Assembly: GCA_024195265.1 (NCBI GenBank)
Contig: JAJLRJ010000006.1
Coordinates: forward strand, 5,393,615-5,457,614
DNA from: Dendrophyllia cribrosa
Lineage: Eukaryota; Cnidaria; Anthozoa; Scleractinia; Dendrophylliidae
DNA length: 64,000 bases
Reading direction: 5' to 3'
Shown in pieces: positions 1 to 11,441 of this stretch. The notes beneath the pieces are model-generated. The model did no database searches and was not told where the DNA came from. It saw only the letters and a program-made list of their open reading frames with translations. The translations under genes and the position numbers were made by a program. Every line of letters starts with the position of its first letter. Positions within the stretch are counted from its first letter, which is position 1.

Positions 1-460
1 TAAGTTATTTTGCGGATTGACGATTTTTTTGTGTTTTAATTTGCGGAACAATTTTTTGCGGTTCCAGATGACTGAAGTTTCTCCTGGGAACTAATTTTTG
101 CGATTTCCTGTTCAAGCAGCAGAACATTCTAACAAGGAAGGAAACTTAATATTTTCAACTTTTATTAATTGCCGAGTTACGGTACGCTCTACTTAGAGAT
201 TGGAAACAGAGGGAGCAGGTTTTGCGCAAAGCTAGGCGGGAGAAGCCAACGGATCTTTATATCAGCGCGTGCAGGTCAAACGATCAAAACTATCTGGGCC
301 AGGGCTTAACACTCAAATTGACTGTGAATGCGTATATTTTTCAGACCCACTGCTGGCCTTGTTAGCGGTTATTCGTGCGCCCGCTGGCCGTTACGTATGG
401 ACCACGCAGCTGAGACAGTTTTCGAGGCAGAAAAACGTAAAGTACTTCATGTTACTCAAC
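1..460. other. Unannotated flank
   Basis: I see no gene, RNA or transposon end here. The sequence is AT-rich and runs into the 13-bp minisatellite. Reading frames that start near 269 and 328 are open only because the minisatellite has no stop codons. Confidence 0.5.
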
Positions 461-1415
461 TTCGCTTCTCATCTTCGCTTCTCATTTTCGCTTCTCATCT
501 TCGCTTCTCATCTTCGCTTCTCATCTTCGCTTCTCATCTTCGCTTCTCATCTTCGCTTCTCATCTTCGCTTCTCATCTTCGCTTCTCATCTTCGCTTCTC
601 ATCTTCGCTTCTCATCTTCGCTTCTCATCTTCGCTTCTCATCTTCGCTTCTCATCTTCGCTTCTCATCTTCGCTTCTCATCTTCGCTTCTCATCTTCGCT
701 TCTCATCTTCGCTTCTCATCTTCGCTTCTCATCTTCGCTTCTCATCTTCGCTTCTCATCTTCGCTTCTCATCTTCGCTTCTCATCTTCGCTTCTCATCTT
801 CGCTTCTCATCTTCGCTTCTCATCTTCGCTTCTCATTTTCGCTTCTCATCTTCGCTTCTCATCTTCGCTTCTCATCTTCGCTTCTCATCTTCGCTTCTCA
901 TCTTCGCTTCTCATCTTCGCTTCTCATCTTCGCTTCTCATTTTCGCTTCTCATCTTCGCTTCTCATTTTCGCTTCTCATCTTCGCTTCTCATCTTCGCTT
1001 CTCATCTTCACTTCTCATTTTCGCTTCTCATCTTCGCTTCTCATCTTCGCTTCTCATCTTCGCTTCTCATCTTCGCTTCTCATCTTCGCTTCTCATCTTC
1101 GCTTCTCATCTTCGCTTCTCATTTTCGCTTCTCATCTTCGCTTCTCATCTTCGCTTCTCATCTTCGCTTCTCATTTTCGCTTCTCATCTTCGCTTCTCAT
1201 TTTCGCTTCTCATCTTCGCTTCTCATCTTCGCTTCTCATCTTCGCTTCTCATCTTCGCTTCTCATCTTCGCTTCTCATCTTCGCTTCTCATCTTCGCTTC
1301 TCATCTTCGCTTCTCATCTTCGCTTCTCATCTTCGCTTCTCATCTTCGCTTCTCATCTTCGCTTCTCATTTTCGCTTCTCATCTTCGCTTCTCATCTTCG
1401 CTTCTCATTTTCGCT
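461..1415. repeat. 13-bp minisatellite, about 73 units
   Basis: A tandem array of the unit CTTCGCTTCTCAT repeats with strict 13-base spacing for 955 bases. Scattered units carry CATTTTCGC instead of CATCTTCGC. Because 13 is not a multiple of three, every frame cycles through the same 39-base (13-residue) translation and stays open, so the long open frames here are artefacts. One strand is almost pure pyrimidine and the other purine-rich. Confidence 0.95.
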
Positions 1416-2127
1416 GGAGTTGACTTTGTTTTGATACAAACCTATCTGCTTTTTAATATGTAAATTATGTTCAACAAAAACTAGTTAGCATAAAAACATG
1501 ATTGACATATGACAAGAAGGAAGGTCTGTATCATAGCATGGTCGCGAATGATACACGGTACAACAGCGTACAACATTGGTTGCTCAACAAATGTTGTGCT
1601 ATGTTGCAACTTGTTGAATGAGTAACAAACACATTCAACAATTTTAAAACGATTGACTGACGCCGTTCAACAAGTTGCAACTTGTTGAACGGCGTTGGCT
1701 TTACTCTCACTCAAAGGCCAGGTCACGAAGCACACAGATGTAACTCTGTTGGGGACGTTAATTATGGCCGTTATTCACGTTTATAGCAGAAGACTTATTT
1801 ATTCTGGTAAATACGGTACTGTTTTCTCAGGAGTTGATTGAGGCTCATCTGAAGGACCCAGGCCGCCCTTCTCCAGACAAGACCTAACCTCGTCCGCCTC
1901 CGAACATAAAACACAGGGCATTTCCTGAGGCTGTGGATACAGTAGTGCCTGTTACCAAAGCATACGTAAACCTGTTATTTCTTGTTTTATATGGTTGTAA
2001 CTGTAATATTTTTCCCGCGCTTTTCCGCGGCGTACAAATGAATCTTTTTGCGCTTACTGCCAAATATATGTTTATATTTATATATATTAAATAGTAAATA
2101 GTAACAGTAAATATATGTACTGCCAAA
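1416..2127. other. Intergenic or intronic, no gene seen
   Basis: No coding signal is seen. The stretch has short words related to AACAAGTTGCAACTTGTT (about 1570-1695), including a perfect palindrome described separately, and an AT-rich patch near 2065-2115. Confidence 0.5.
1660..1695. repeat. Perfect 36-bp palindrome
   Basis: The 36 bases equal their own reverse complement, with the centre at TTGCAA (1675-1680). Half-sites of the same word lie at about 1600-1620. It may be the core of a short fold-back element or a cruciform-forming site. No transposon ends or target-site duplication were found. Confidence 0.8.
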
Positions 2128-2420
2128 TACACCTAATTGAAGAAACGTTGACCCTTGAAAAGCATAAACCATGAACGATGAGACCGAATGGGATTCTGGG
2201 TAGGCAGCATTGGCAAGCATAGTAATATTCCATTTCTTGATAAGTCAAGATGTTTTCTTGTTTGAGACATTTTAGAGCATGATTTATGCATCGTGTGTTA
2301 ATATTATGTGTATTCTGTCACAAACGAAGATAAATTTACCCAACTTCCCAGTAAGCCTTTGGGTCGCATCGTTCATGGTTTATGCTTTTCACCCGACAAC
2401 GTTTCTTCAATTTGGTGTAT
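2128..2420. repeat. Inverted-repeat element, about 78-bp arms
   Basis: The left arm (about 2128-2206) and right arm (about 2340-2420) are imperfect reverse complements; both share the word AAAAGCATAAACCATGAACG on opposite strands. The roughly 130-base spacer carries no gene. This is MITE-like, but the exact ends and target-site duplication could not be fixed. A long C run follows at about 2479-2497. Confidence 0.65.
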
Positions 2421-2753
2421 ATGTTTTCCCACTGTTTGCAACCAAAACGTCTTTTTCCACGCTTTTTACTTGTGAACTCCCCCCCCCCCCCCCCCCTCCC
2501 CTTCCTCCCTGGTTTGAATTTGATTATGGTGCTTTTTTTCTCTTATTATAGTGTTTCAAATTAAAATCAATAACGATAAAGAAAATACCAAACAGAGTGG
2601 ACAGGGTTTTGACGTTACTGGAGTTAAAACACGAAAATAATACGATGATGACATCGATATGTGGTATTTTTCTTTCTTTTATTTTTGCCATTCTGATGTG
2701 CATTTCTAAAAGTCCTCTTACATGTATAATAATTAACATTCTACCCTTCTTAG

Positions 2754-2842
2754 CTGACCGGAGTATACCAGATCTGGATGACATTTTAGATGCTAAACTC
2801 AGTGAAGTTCAGGACCATATGCGGGCATTAATGCAGAAACAG
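2754..2842 (+). CDS. Candidate internal exon, possibly upstream RALGAPB
   Basis: An 89-base segment is preceded by a pyrimidine tract and AG (2752-2753) and followed by GT (2843). It gives 29 codons with an acidic, amphipathic, helix-like composition, including the residues IPDLDDILDAKLSEVQDHMR. It lies on the same strand as RALGAPB about 1.9 kb upstream. Its 3' phase (0) does not match the phase expected by the exon at 4711 (one carried base), so either another exon lies between or it belongs to another gene. I cannot name it independently. Confidence 0.4.
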
Positions 2843-2909
2843 GTTAGAGTTTTCCCTTTGTGTTTGCGCCTTTAACTCTATTACCGGGAAGGGCACCCAA
2901 ATTAGTATA

Positions 2910-3015
2910 TGTAATCGCATGGGCCCGAGTAAAATTAAGGATTAATATCACGCGTGTTTTCAAAAGCTGTAGAAATTGCCCGACTGTCGCGAAGCGCCGA
3001 TGGCAATTTCTACAT

Positions 3016-3053
<38 letters not shown>

Positions 3054-3073
3054 GAGGGAACATGCGATTACTT
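2910..3073. repeat. Hairpin MITE, about 165 bp
   Basis: The arms are nearly perfect reverse complements from GTAATCGCATG on the left to CATGCGATTAC on the right. Inner arms run through AATTAAGGATTAATATCAC and its complement, and only about 25 bases form the loop. It is non-coding. The flanks do not show a clear target-site duplication. Confidence 0.75.
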
Positions 3074-3404
3074 GTTTATAATGTAATGGGCAAAATCATA
3101 GGGAAACCTTTAAGACTTTTTAAGAGTCACTCAGACTTGAAACTACCCGAAGTGAAAATACTCTCTCGCAAACTGACAAGAAAAACTTTTCAACTCACTG
3201 TGGTTAAATAAATTTCTATTCGGTCAAAAATACATTTGGCTGTTATGTACATCTAGAGAACATAGCCTGATTTTTATCGATAAAAGACACTACGACGAAA
3301 ACAAAGCAAGTTTTATTTAAGCGTACCTGTGTTTTGAAGTTTTTGCCGCTTTGATAACAACAACAAATGGCGAGAGTTCAAACTTGCTTGCACGTTTGGC
3401 GATT

Positions 3405-3809
3405 TAAAGGGATGGTTTCACGGTTCGGCGCATGTGCACAGATTAAAATGCTTTATTCGCTTTCTTACCAATTTTATCGGTAAAAAAACCTCTCACATTT
3501 ACTTCAATAATCACATACTATAATTAGCGAAGGATGACTAAAATTCGCAGAAAATTTCAACGAATTACACGGACAAAGTCAACACTGAATAAAACCTTTG
3601 ACCCGAAGGATTTATTCTACGCTCTGGTGGTTTTCATGGCGCACATGGGTATGTATAATCATCTATTCAATCAGCTGACTGACCGCGACATTTTCACGGG
3701 CAAATTTCCCGCCAGAGTTATCTACTCGCTTCCGATTGGTCTAAACAATGAAACTAAATGGGTTACGTCATAGCTTGCACATGCGCCGAACCGTGAAACC
3801 CTCCCTTTA
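3405..3809. mobile_element. MITE with about 36-bp terminal inverted repeats
   Basis: The left end reads AAAGGGATGGTTTCACGG and the right end CCGTGAAACCCTCCCTTT. They pair over about 36 bases and are flanked by TA or TAA on both sides. The interior has no transposase. The short open frame inside (3534-3773) has no recognisable domain and is treated as element sequence. The size and TA-type target fit a non-autonomous DNA transposon; the superfamily is not resolved. Confidence 0.7.
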
Positions 3810-4710
3810 ATTGCTTTCTTTCACTTCTTTTAGTCTTATTCTTTCTCCTGTTAAACGTCTATTTTCCCTTTCAGCAAAATCTGTCAAAGTTCTTTTTTTC
3901 AGGTCCGCAGAAATCCTCATTTTTTCAATGAAGTGATGGAACTTTAAAACCTTTTGTCGCCATGAATGATTTTCGAGGTCTTTAACGTCGCAAACTGGCC
4001 TGCGGGCGCCCAGTTAATCCAAGATTTGACATAAATAATCGTTTCCTGTTTGGCGTAAAATGCTGTAATTCACCTGTAGAATTCCTTTCTTAGGTATCTT
4101 CCGATTTCATTCCTTTTTTATTACAAAATCTCCGGCGAAACATGCGAGCGCTCCCTTTGCAAATTTTCTTCAAAATCCCGCCAAGCCAACTGAATGCCAC
4201 GAGAACGACGCGCTCAATCAATGACGACTGAGAAATTTTGATGCTTGACCAATCAGGAGCGAGTAATTTTGCCCTCAATTAAGGAAAAATGCCCTCTTCG
4301 TCAGCCAATCAGCATTCAGTAATTTTGCCCTCTATATTATAAGAAATAAAAGTCGATCGAGTATAATTTGAAGCGTAATAGTCCATTTTTCGAGGGTGAT
4401 ACCAAGAACGTAATGCTCAATATAAGGATCATATTGTGTCCACCTCTAACGGAGTTAATTGGGGTTTTGAATGGGTTGTTTTTGTTGTTGTTTTCAACAA
4501 CAACAACGAAAAGATGGAACAAACTATGATCAAATACAGTGTATAATCGCACGTAGCATCCTAACATGTGTTTCATAACTAAAGTGAGGCATTTTGGGCG
4601 ACAGGATGTATTTTCGAAAGCGTTGACGAAAAGGAAACGTTGTTGACAGTTAGACTATGGTAGTTAACCATTTTTCAATGACTTTTGTTTTATACTTCTT
4701 TATACAACAG
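3810..4710. other. Likely RALGAPB intron, nothing recognised
   Basis: No exon with convincing splice sites was identified. Two related phrases around GTAATTTTGCCCTC (about 4265 and 4320) form a short direct repeat. A weak exon-like AG-GTCCGCAG motif near 3901 soon meets a stop codon. Confidence 0.4.
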
Positions 4711-7700
4711 TTGGAGCACGAGACAGTAGCGCAGGAAAATTGAATGAAGAAAAAAACAAGGTTAAGTTCCCGGATCGCGATACAGAAATAAAACCACCCC
4801 GGTAAGTAGCAGGGTTATGAAGGATTTTTTTTTAGGGGGGGGGGGGGGGGGGGTACGTCAGTTTTTTAAGGAATGTGCGTGTGTGGGAGGGGGAGGACGG
4901 GGGGGGGGGAGGTACAAACATTGGCGCAGGCTAACTAGAGTAAGGAAAAGAAACAAGGTGACGTTTCCAGATATCAATACAGAAATGAGACCACCTTGGT
5001 ACAAATGGAAGTATGCAGTGTGCTGAGGGATTGGGGAAGGGATGAAGGTTAGTTTATTTTTGGAGGAGTTCGGGAATGTAGTATTCTAGCAGGCCTCCTT
5101 GTTCGGAATCTGACGACTTCTATCACGAGTATACAAAAGCACGGAAAGCGAGCCAACAAGAATTGAGTATTTCGCCAGCTCCTTTAAAGTTTTGTTTTAT
5201 TTGCGCTTTGCCACTTTTGTAATACCCAAACACGAAAGTACGCTTATAAGCTAGCTCATTCCTCTTCCCAGTTTTGTCTCTTCCAGATCCGTGTGGTATT
5301 TAGTCTCCTAAGCAGACGTTATTTAGGGTGTCACGCAAAACCGTTTCTTCCGTTGCTGGAAAAAGAGTTCTGTGACGACCCAAATAAAGGTTATGCTAGC
5401 ACTTAACGAGTTAGTTAATTAACAATTACAGTCTAAATGCTCATTATTGAGCAAGGCTCAAATGGTAAATAAATAAATAAAATAAATAAACAAACAAACA
5501 AACAAAGCTGCGTAGGAAACTTTCAGTAATATCTTTTTGTCGCTATTTTTCTTCTTAATTCATTGTCGTTCCTTTTGCAGACCGTGTCAGGAATTTAGTC
5601 CATCTCGCCTGTTGCTATCCCATCTTGGTTTACTCACGATTGAAGGACTAATGGTAACTGAATACTGCCAAGCTAATCACTACTGTATAACTTTTATTCT
5701 TAAAGGCCTTATTAAGCGGTTTTCAATTGAGTATCTTAAGTAATTTCATTATTCCTTTGGTTTTGCATTGCAACGCTTTGTGACATTTGGCTAAAAAATC
5801 TCGCGCCACTTTCTCAACCAAGTAGAACCTAGACCAATTGTGACTACCTCGCACGCGTTTTCCCGCGCTTGGCGCCAGCTACACGGTACGTGTATTTGCT
5901 TCGAGTTCTGATTGGTTCATTGGATTGTCTGCGTCTGTTGTGATTGGCTAGATTTATTTCTTTGGTTTTACTCAAACTAGGTAGGCCAAATTTCCATATC
6001 GCGTCATGACACTGTCTCAGTCTGCTGTTATATCATCATAAGTACGCACTGGGGACCCATCTTTGTTTTACAGGGTAATCCATTGCGTCCATTTGAAGAC
6101 GCCAGCCTGCTTGCACTGAATTGCATGTCCAGCGGATTCTCTCAAGCACTGAAGGAACTGGATCACGTGTCCACTCGAACACAGGATACGGTTTATGTGT
6201 TTTACGTAAAGGCTGAACAGGGAGGCGCGCATGACATCATAGAAAATCAGGTCAGTGATTAATAAGCAGTTCAGTTCGGATTTAGCAGGGGCGAGGAATG
6301 TTGAGGAAGGCGCTTGGAATGGCGCTGTACAACACAGTTTGCTTTTCGGTATTTTAGCTGGATGTTTCCGCAGAGATGGACCAGCAAAGCATCTCATACA
6401 AGAGGCGAGCGATTGGAGGGGGGGGGGGGGGGGGGGGGATGGGAGGGCACTGATACTCCTAACTGTTTGCTGTTGCAGAAACCGAGTCAAGCTCTGTTAG
6501 TGTGAGGCGACACCATATGTGGGTTGAGTTTGTTGTTGGTTTTCATCCTTGTTCCAAGGGTTTTTTCTGGGTACTCCGATTTTCCTCCCTCCACAATTCC
6601 AAATTCCAATTCGATCCGGAATCAGTGGCAGTAAGAACCACCTTGAAAAAAGACTGCTCAAATTCCTATTTATTTTGTTAGATCACTTCTTGTAAGCATT
6701 CCAAGGCTTTCCGCGAGTTTCTGCTCTCCTTGGGATGGCTAGTAGACGTAGCCTCCCACCGAGGTTGGACAGGGAACATCAAAGAGGCCTGGAACCGAGG
6801 CAGAAGTGTATCCACGTTACGTCCAGCGGACTCCAGCTATTTCCAGTCCTCGCAGAGCGTGTCTACTCTCACAGGCAGCGACGAACGAGAGGTGTCTGGG
6901 AATGACAGTGACCCATATACAACCTGCCGCGAGAGTTTTGATAGTGAGGCATCGAGCAGCGGGAAAAATTCTCCGGCGATTCACTCTTCTCCTTCTCGTC
7001 CAGCGGCAGAGACTAAGGTGGTCGATGAGATTCTCTATTACGCAGATGTTAGCTGTGAGGTTGCGTTCATCATGCCTTCACTGCTGCCGGGTTATCAGCG
7101 GTTTCGGCGCATGGCAGGACAGCTTGATAGCTTTGACGAGGAAGTAGAGCCCATTCCGCGGAGGAGAACTCGGTCGGGTAGCACGGGAAGCCTGGACGCG
7201 AGTAGCAGTGGGAGCCAATTGGATATTAGAAGCAAGCTATCCCGTCAGGCCTCGGAAGGTGTAACGACTCACGAGGTAAAATGCCATTATGCTTGGGTAA
7301 CCCAAATTCCCTAAACCGTTTCTTGAAGGCGTAAAACACTTAAAAAAATCTGCTGATTATTCTTAAGCAGAAGCTTATCACGTAAAGAGCTTCTGTCTTA
7401 AGTAATAATGCAAATTAAACCGTCGACCGTCAGAGTTTACAGCAAAGCCCCGTTAATATGACCAGTGATGAGACATAGAAATGTGGTTGTTTTATCGTGG
7501 TGGTCGGATACGATTAACAAGGTTTTTGAAATGAAAAAAAAAAAAATTAAAGAACGAGTGCTTTTTCGCGCCCCCATTAAGTCGTCGTAATAAAAAAGCG
7601 TTCATGTTAAAGGGGTGGTCTTCTGGCGGGGTTACACTGTACCCTCATTAAGACCCTCCAGAAGCAGTAACTCTTGTGCTTTTAATTTACCGCGGGTTTA

Positions 7701-8881
7701 AGCTCGCGATACTTTTCGGAGATTCCGTAGTCCAATCACTTGTTTCAGACAGCTTTAGATTTAGAATTCTATTAATCTAACTTAGTTGGTCATATCAAGA
7801 CTTTCTTTCGTAGTTTCAGAACCGTGCAATGTCGCGTCTTGGAAACGAACTGTCATTAGACAGTCGACCACTGTCCAGGTTGAGCACGCACAACACTTCG
7901 TCCGAGACGAACATCCTGGTGGCCTGGCTCGAGCGCTTTGAAGATCATGCCCAGTTCCCCGTGGATGAGCTGCTGATGGAGTTTGACGTCAGCTGCGATG
8001 CAGGACACAGCTTGCGCGAGAAAGATACCGTTGTTATCTTTATACATCACCTCAGAAGCGGGCTATACCGCATCCATATCAGGTCCACCATCAGGTATGA
8101 CACCAATCGATATCTCCATTAAAATCACATTTACACATGATATCAGTGGTAATGGTAAATGACTGTTTTCCAGGTCTCCTATTGGTGGGCCACTGGTGGA
8201 CGGTATGGTGGTGAGCCGCAGGGCCCTGGGTACCATGGTGCGACAGACCGCTATCAATATCTGCCGAAGGCGCAGACTGGAAATCGATTCGTAAGTAAAG
8301 TTTCTTTTTAAACGTTACAGAAAGGTTTTCATCTGACTGTCGAAACCAATTACATGTGTTCGGTTTCAGTAAAATCAAAACAGACATACTTTTGGTTATT
8401 GTTGTCGCTTTTTTTGTTTTTACAGCCACATTAGAGTCACTCACAAAAAATTCTTAAAATCGAGCCTAATAGAAACTTGTATTACACGCATTTCCCCGCG
8501 CTTGGCATCAGTGCATGTTTCATTCGCTCAGCACCAGTTGCATGTTTTCCGCGCTTGGTACCAGTTGCCCGTTTTCCCGCGCTTGGCAGCGGTTGCATGT
8601 TTTCCCGCGCTTGGCAATAGCTGCAATTTTTTCTTTGATTTCTGATTGGATCATTCCGTTATTTGTTTATTGACTTTTCTGTTTACCACCCGAAAATAGA
8701 AAAATCCGGTCTTATATACATGAAGGCTCAACATCTTTAAACATTCTTTTTATACTATTTTAGGTATTCACCGCCCCAAGTTTGTCGTAAACTCAAGATC
8801 CAAGATATCGTCAAGAAATATCGCCATGAACGATCAGTTCCCGACTTCTATGTGTCGCTGTTCGCCAAAGAAGGGAAATAA
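4711..8881 (+). CDS. RALGAPB: Ral GTPase-activating protein subunit beta, C-terminal exons
   Basis: RALGAPB is the regulatory beta subunit that pairs with the catalytic alpha subunit to stimulate GTP hydrolysis on Ral GTPases, linked in animals to membrane traffic and growth signalling. Seven exons are joined in phase: 4711-4801, 5581-5653, 6074-6250, 6682-7275, 7820-8094, 8174-8290 and 8764-8881 (TAA at 8879-8881), all with AG and GT borders. Recognisable segments are [31 protein letters not shown] followed by RGWTGN (the RapGAP-like fold), a Ser-rich insert, and a C-terminus with [14 protein letters not shown] and [17 protein letters not shown], which matches animal RALGAPB closely as I recall it. 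No frame break was found in these exons. The 5' part of the gene lies upstream and is not resolved. A truncated pseudogene copy lies at 27707-30540. Confidence 0.9.
4944..5310 (+). pseudogene. Decayed local duplicates of two RALGAPB exons
   Basis: Bases about 4946-5005 resemble the exon ending at 4801 (shared words AAACAAGGT, CAATACAGAAATGAGACCACC versus its parent), but without a clean donor site. Bases about 5284-5310 (after TCTTCCAG) resemble the start of the exon at 5581. A roughly 200-300-base local duplication of exon-bearing DNA that later decayed explains both. They are not expected to be spliced in. Confidence 0.5.
6490..6612 (+). repeat. SINE body fragment
   Basis: The intron holds GGCGACACCATATGTGGG, then GAGTTTGTTGTTGGTT, a GGGTACTCCGATTTTCC segment and AAATTCCAATTCGATCC. 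The same segment in block B (28,222-28,390) is longer at its 5' end and keeps a tRNA-like box B, so this copy lost its head. The shared position shows insertion before the segmental duplication. Confidence 0.6.
8492..8625. repeat. 28-bp GC-rich minisatellite in the RALGAPB last intron
   Basis: Four to five degenerate units contain CCCGCGCTTGGCACCAGTT with GCATGTTTT spacers. Block B has the same array, longer, at 30,098-30,285. A related single unit lies at about 5,858-5,890. It is non-coding. Confidence 0.75.
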
Positions 8882-10227
8882 ACTTCAGAAAACAATAGCC
8901 AAGTTCAAACTTGAAAAATAGTAAAACTCTAAAATAACTCTTACCACAGCAAATACTACTCAGTTGCTTTTGTTGTTATAGTCACATTTCATAAATTCAT
9001 CCACAGACTGAAAAGTTACAACCAACATTAAAGCATATTAAACAGCACCACAGAAAACTAATACTGCTCAGTAGCTATCATTTGAATGGCCACACTTTAG
9101 GATTAGACTGAAAAGTGGGAAACGCATTGTACAGTTTAATAACCAGTCAACAGCTTTGATTTCAATGATCAAACAGTTAGATTTTAACCACAGACCGTAT
9201 AAGACAATAAGAATCACGTTATATGGTTCAGGGTTTGGTTTATAGCTCCTTAAGTGCTGTTAAGGTCTGTGTACATTGTTTTTACTCAAAGACTAACCTC
9301 TTAACGTGATTCAAATTTAATTATTAACATCTGTAAAGGTTTGGTGTAAACAAATAAATGAAAAAATGAAACTGCTTCAAATGAAAATAAGAATATAAGC
9401 CTAAAGGGCAAGAGAAAGTGGCCTGCCCTTAATACAGCGTGTCGCCTCTTAGTGGGTGGGAGCGATGAGAGGCGGCTGTATTCGCAGGCAAAGAGAAACA
9501 GGTCTGTAAACATTTGCCTTCTTGAATGAATTTGGCAGGCGGGTGAACTTAACTAAATACAGATAACGTAAATCCAGAGGGGCCCAGGTGCCACGAAGCT
9601 CTTTAGAACCTCTCATTTTATTGGCCCTGGGTATCACGAAGCTCTTTTCAGGGCTTGGGTCCATTCTTCTGTTGTTTGCTCTATTGTTTTCTCAGCCAAT
9701 CCTGTGAGGCGTTATCAGAGCTTCGTGCCCGCTGATCCAGAGTGAATATTTTTTAATTTACATGTGATTAAAAAAATTGTAGTCTGGCCCAGCGTCTTTT
9801 GTTTGTTTATTTTTAGTAGGAAGAGCGTTCAAGGTTTATTAAATTGCATTCTTATTGGATGTTAATTTACAGCTGTATGTCTCTATACATGCACTTAAGG
9901 TAGTGCCGAGCGCTGATCGAGTGTAGGAACTAAACGGTTGGAAATCAAGCCTAGGGTGCTTGACTCATCTTTAAATTAATCGGAAGTAAAGGTTTAAGGG
10001 GGAGAATCGTAACTACAATGCCGTTGCTAAGGACACCGACCTGCGGGCTATAGAGGTCAGCGGATTCGATCGATCCAACATTGCAGCAAGAACGGCGACT
10101 GCATGGAGCAAGATGTATTATGCGCATGCGTCACTAGTGCCATTCGTAAACCGAGCAAAACACGTGGAAAGAGAAAATTTTCTAAAATGGGCACCGGAAA
10201 CATTTTTGGGTGGATCTTTGAGTCTTA
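8882..10227. other. RALGAPB 3' flank, no further gene
   Basis: This is the 3' untranslated and intergenic sequence after RALGAPB. A candidate AATAAA poly(A) signal lies at 9353-9358. A roughly 150-base segment at about 9,580-9,730 with repeated CACGAAGCTCTT words is absent from block B and is probably an inserted fold-back element. No other coding exon is seen. Confidence 0.5.
9353..9358 (+). terminator. Candidate RALGAPB poly(A) signal
   Basis: AATAAA lies 472 bases after the RALGAPB stop codon. It is the best hexamer I found downstream, but no transcript evidence is available here. Confidence 0.35.
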
Positions 10228-10516
10228 AGGCCCGTTTACACATGCGATTTTTGTCGCACTTGTCAATGCAATTTTTGTCGCGCGCAAGTTGCATCTTCAA
10301 ATCGCATGTGTAAACGGGTGGCGATTTGGGTGCGATTTGTCGCGCGATGTCGCAGAGGTTTCGAACATGTTCGAAACCTGATGCAACTTGGCGGCGATTT
10401 TTGGGAAATCACAGCAAATGTCGTACCCGAATCGCACAGGAAATCGCCGCCCGTTTACACATGCGACAAAAATTGCATTGGAGAGCGCGACAAAAATCGC
10501 ATGTGTAAACGGTCCT
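10228..10516. mobile_element. PIF/Harbinger-like MITE, 289 bp, block A only
   Basis: The ends are AGGCCCGTTTACACATGCG and its complement CGCATGTGTAAACGGTCCT, flanked by TTA on both sides (10225-10227 and 10517-10519). A 3-base TTA target duplication and AGGCC-type ends fit PIF/Harbinger. The inside is built of repeated GCGATTTTTGTCGC words. Block B lacks it at the matching site (about 33,330), so it arrived after the duplication. No transposase is present. Confidence 0.75.
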
Positions 10517-10660
10517 TTATGTTTCACAAATTCTATAGCTTGCACTTGTCTTGCACAGTTGGAAATCTATTTATAAAAACGTGCAATTATTGCCCCTTAA
10601 AACTTGATAAATTTAATAACAATACATGTATTTAAACGCATGCTAGAATTTGTTGATAAC

Positions 10661-10925
10661 GGTACCATGCAAAAGTACTGCTGAAGAGGTTTCATTTGAA
10701 TGGTCACACCATAGGATTTCATCAACAGACTCAAAAGTTAGAACAAATGGTACCATGCAAAAGTACTGCTGAAGAGTTTTCATTTGAATGGTCACACCAT
10801 AGGATTTCATCAACAGACTCAAAAGTTAGAACAAATGGTACCATGCAAAAGTACTGCTGAAGAGGTTTCATTTGAATGGTCACACCATAGGATTTCATCA
10901 ACAGACTCAAAAGTTAGAACCACCT
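10661..10925. repeat. 88-bp tandem repeat, three units
   Basis: GGTACCATGCAAAAGTACTG starts at 10661, 10749 and 10837, giving an exact 88-base period. Block B has one unit at about 33,486-33,575, so the array expanded in block A or contracted in block B. Confidence 0.9.
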
Positions 10926-11441
10926 ACTACAGCGTAATAAATAGTACCATGGGAAAGTACTGCTCAGTAGCTTTCAGTTTAAGTAATGATTCGCAGAAGA
11001 AGGAAAGTGCTGAAACGCAATGCACGATGGAATGTCAACTTTTTTCATTGTTACAACTAGTGATTGATTGGCCTAGACTCGAAAACCGCTAAAAAAGTTA
11101 AGGTTCAAGGTGCATTTTGTCTAATTATTTTAAGGTTTCAAGTAATTTAAGACCCAATCGCACAACATACAATTTTTAAAAGATATTGTATTTGGGGAAC
11201 TTCATCAAAGAAGCAAAATTATTAGCTATTGTCTTCTGCTATTCTGATTGGTTAAGCACAAACATTTCCCAAAGTTGATTTGACGCAAATGGATTTTCTT
11301 TATTTTTATACTGAAATATAATTATGAACCATCAGCCCCTCCTCTATTCTTAAAATCAAAGATATTCTATGTGGGAAAGAGCCAATGCGGCAGAACAATG
11401 AAGTTTACGGTAGTTCTTATGTGGAGCATCACTTAAATGGT
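10926..11441. other. Spacer between two tandem arrays
   Basis: AT-rich DNA with a decayed partial unit of the 88-bp repeat near 10,940-10,990. No gene is seen. Confidence 0.45.

Noticed and set aside
269..1434. Two overlapping frames of about 370 and 384 codons
   Set aside because: They are translations of the 13-bp minisatellite, which has no stop in any cycle of frames.
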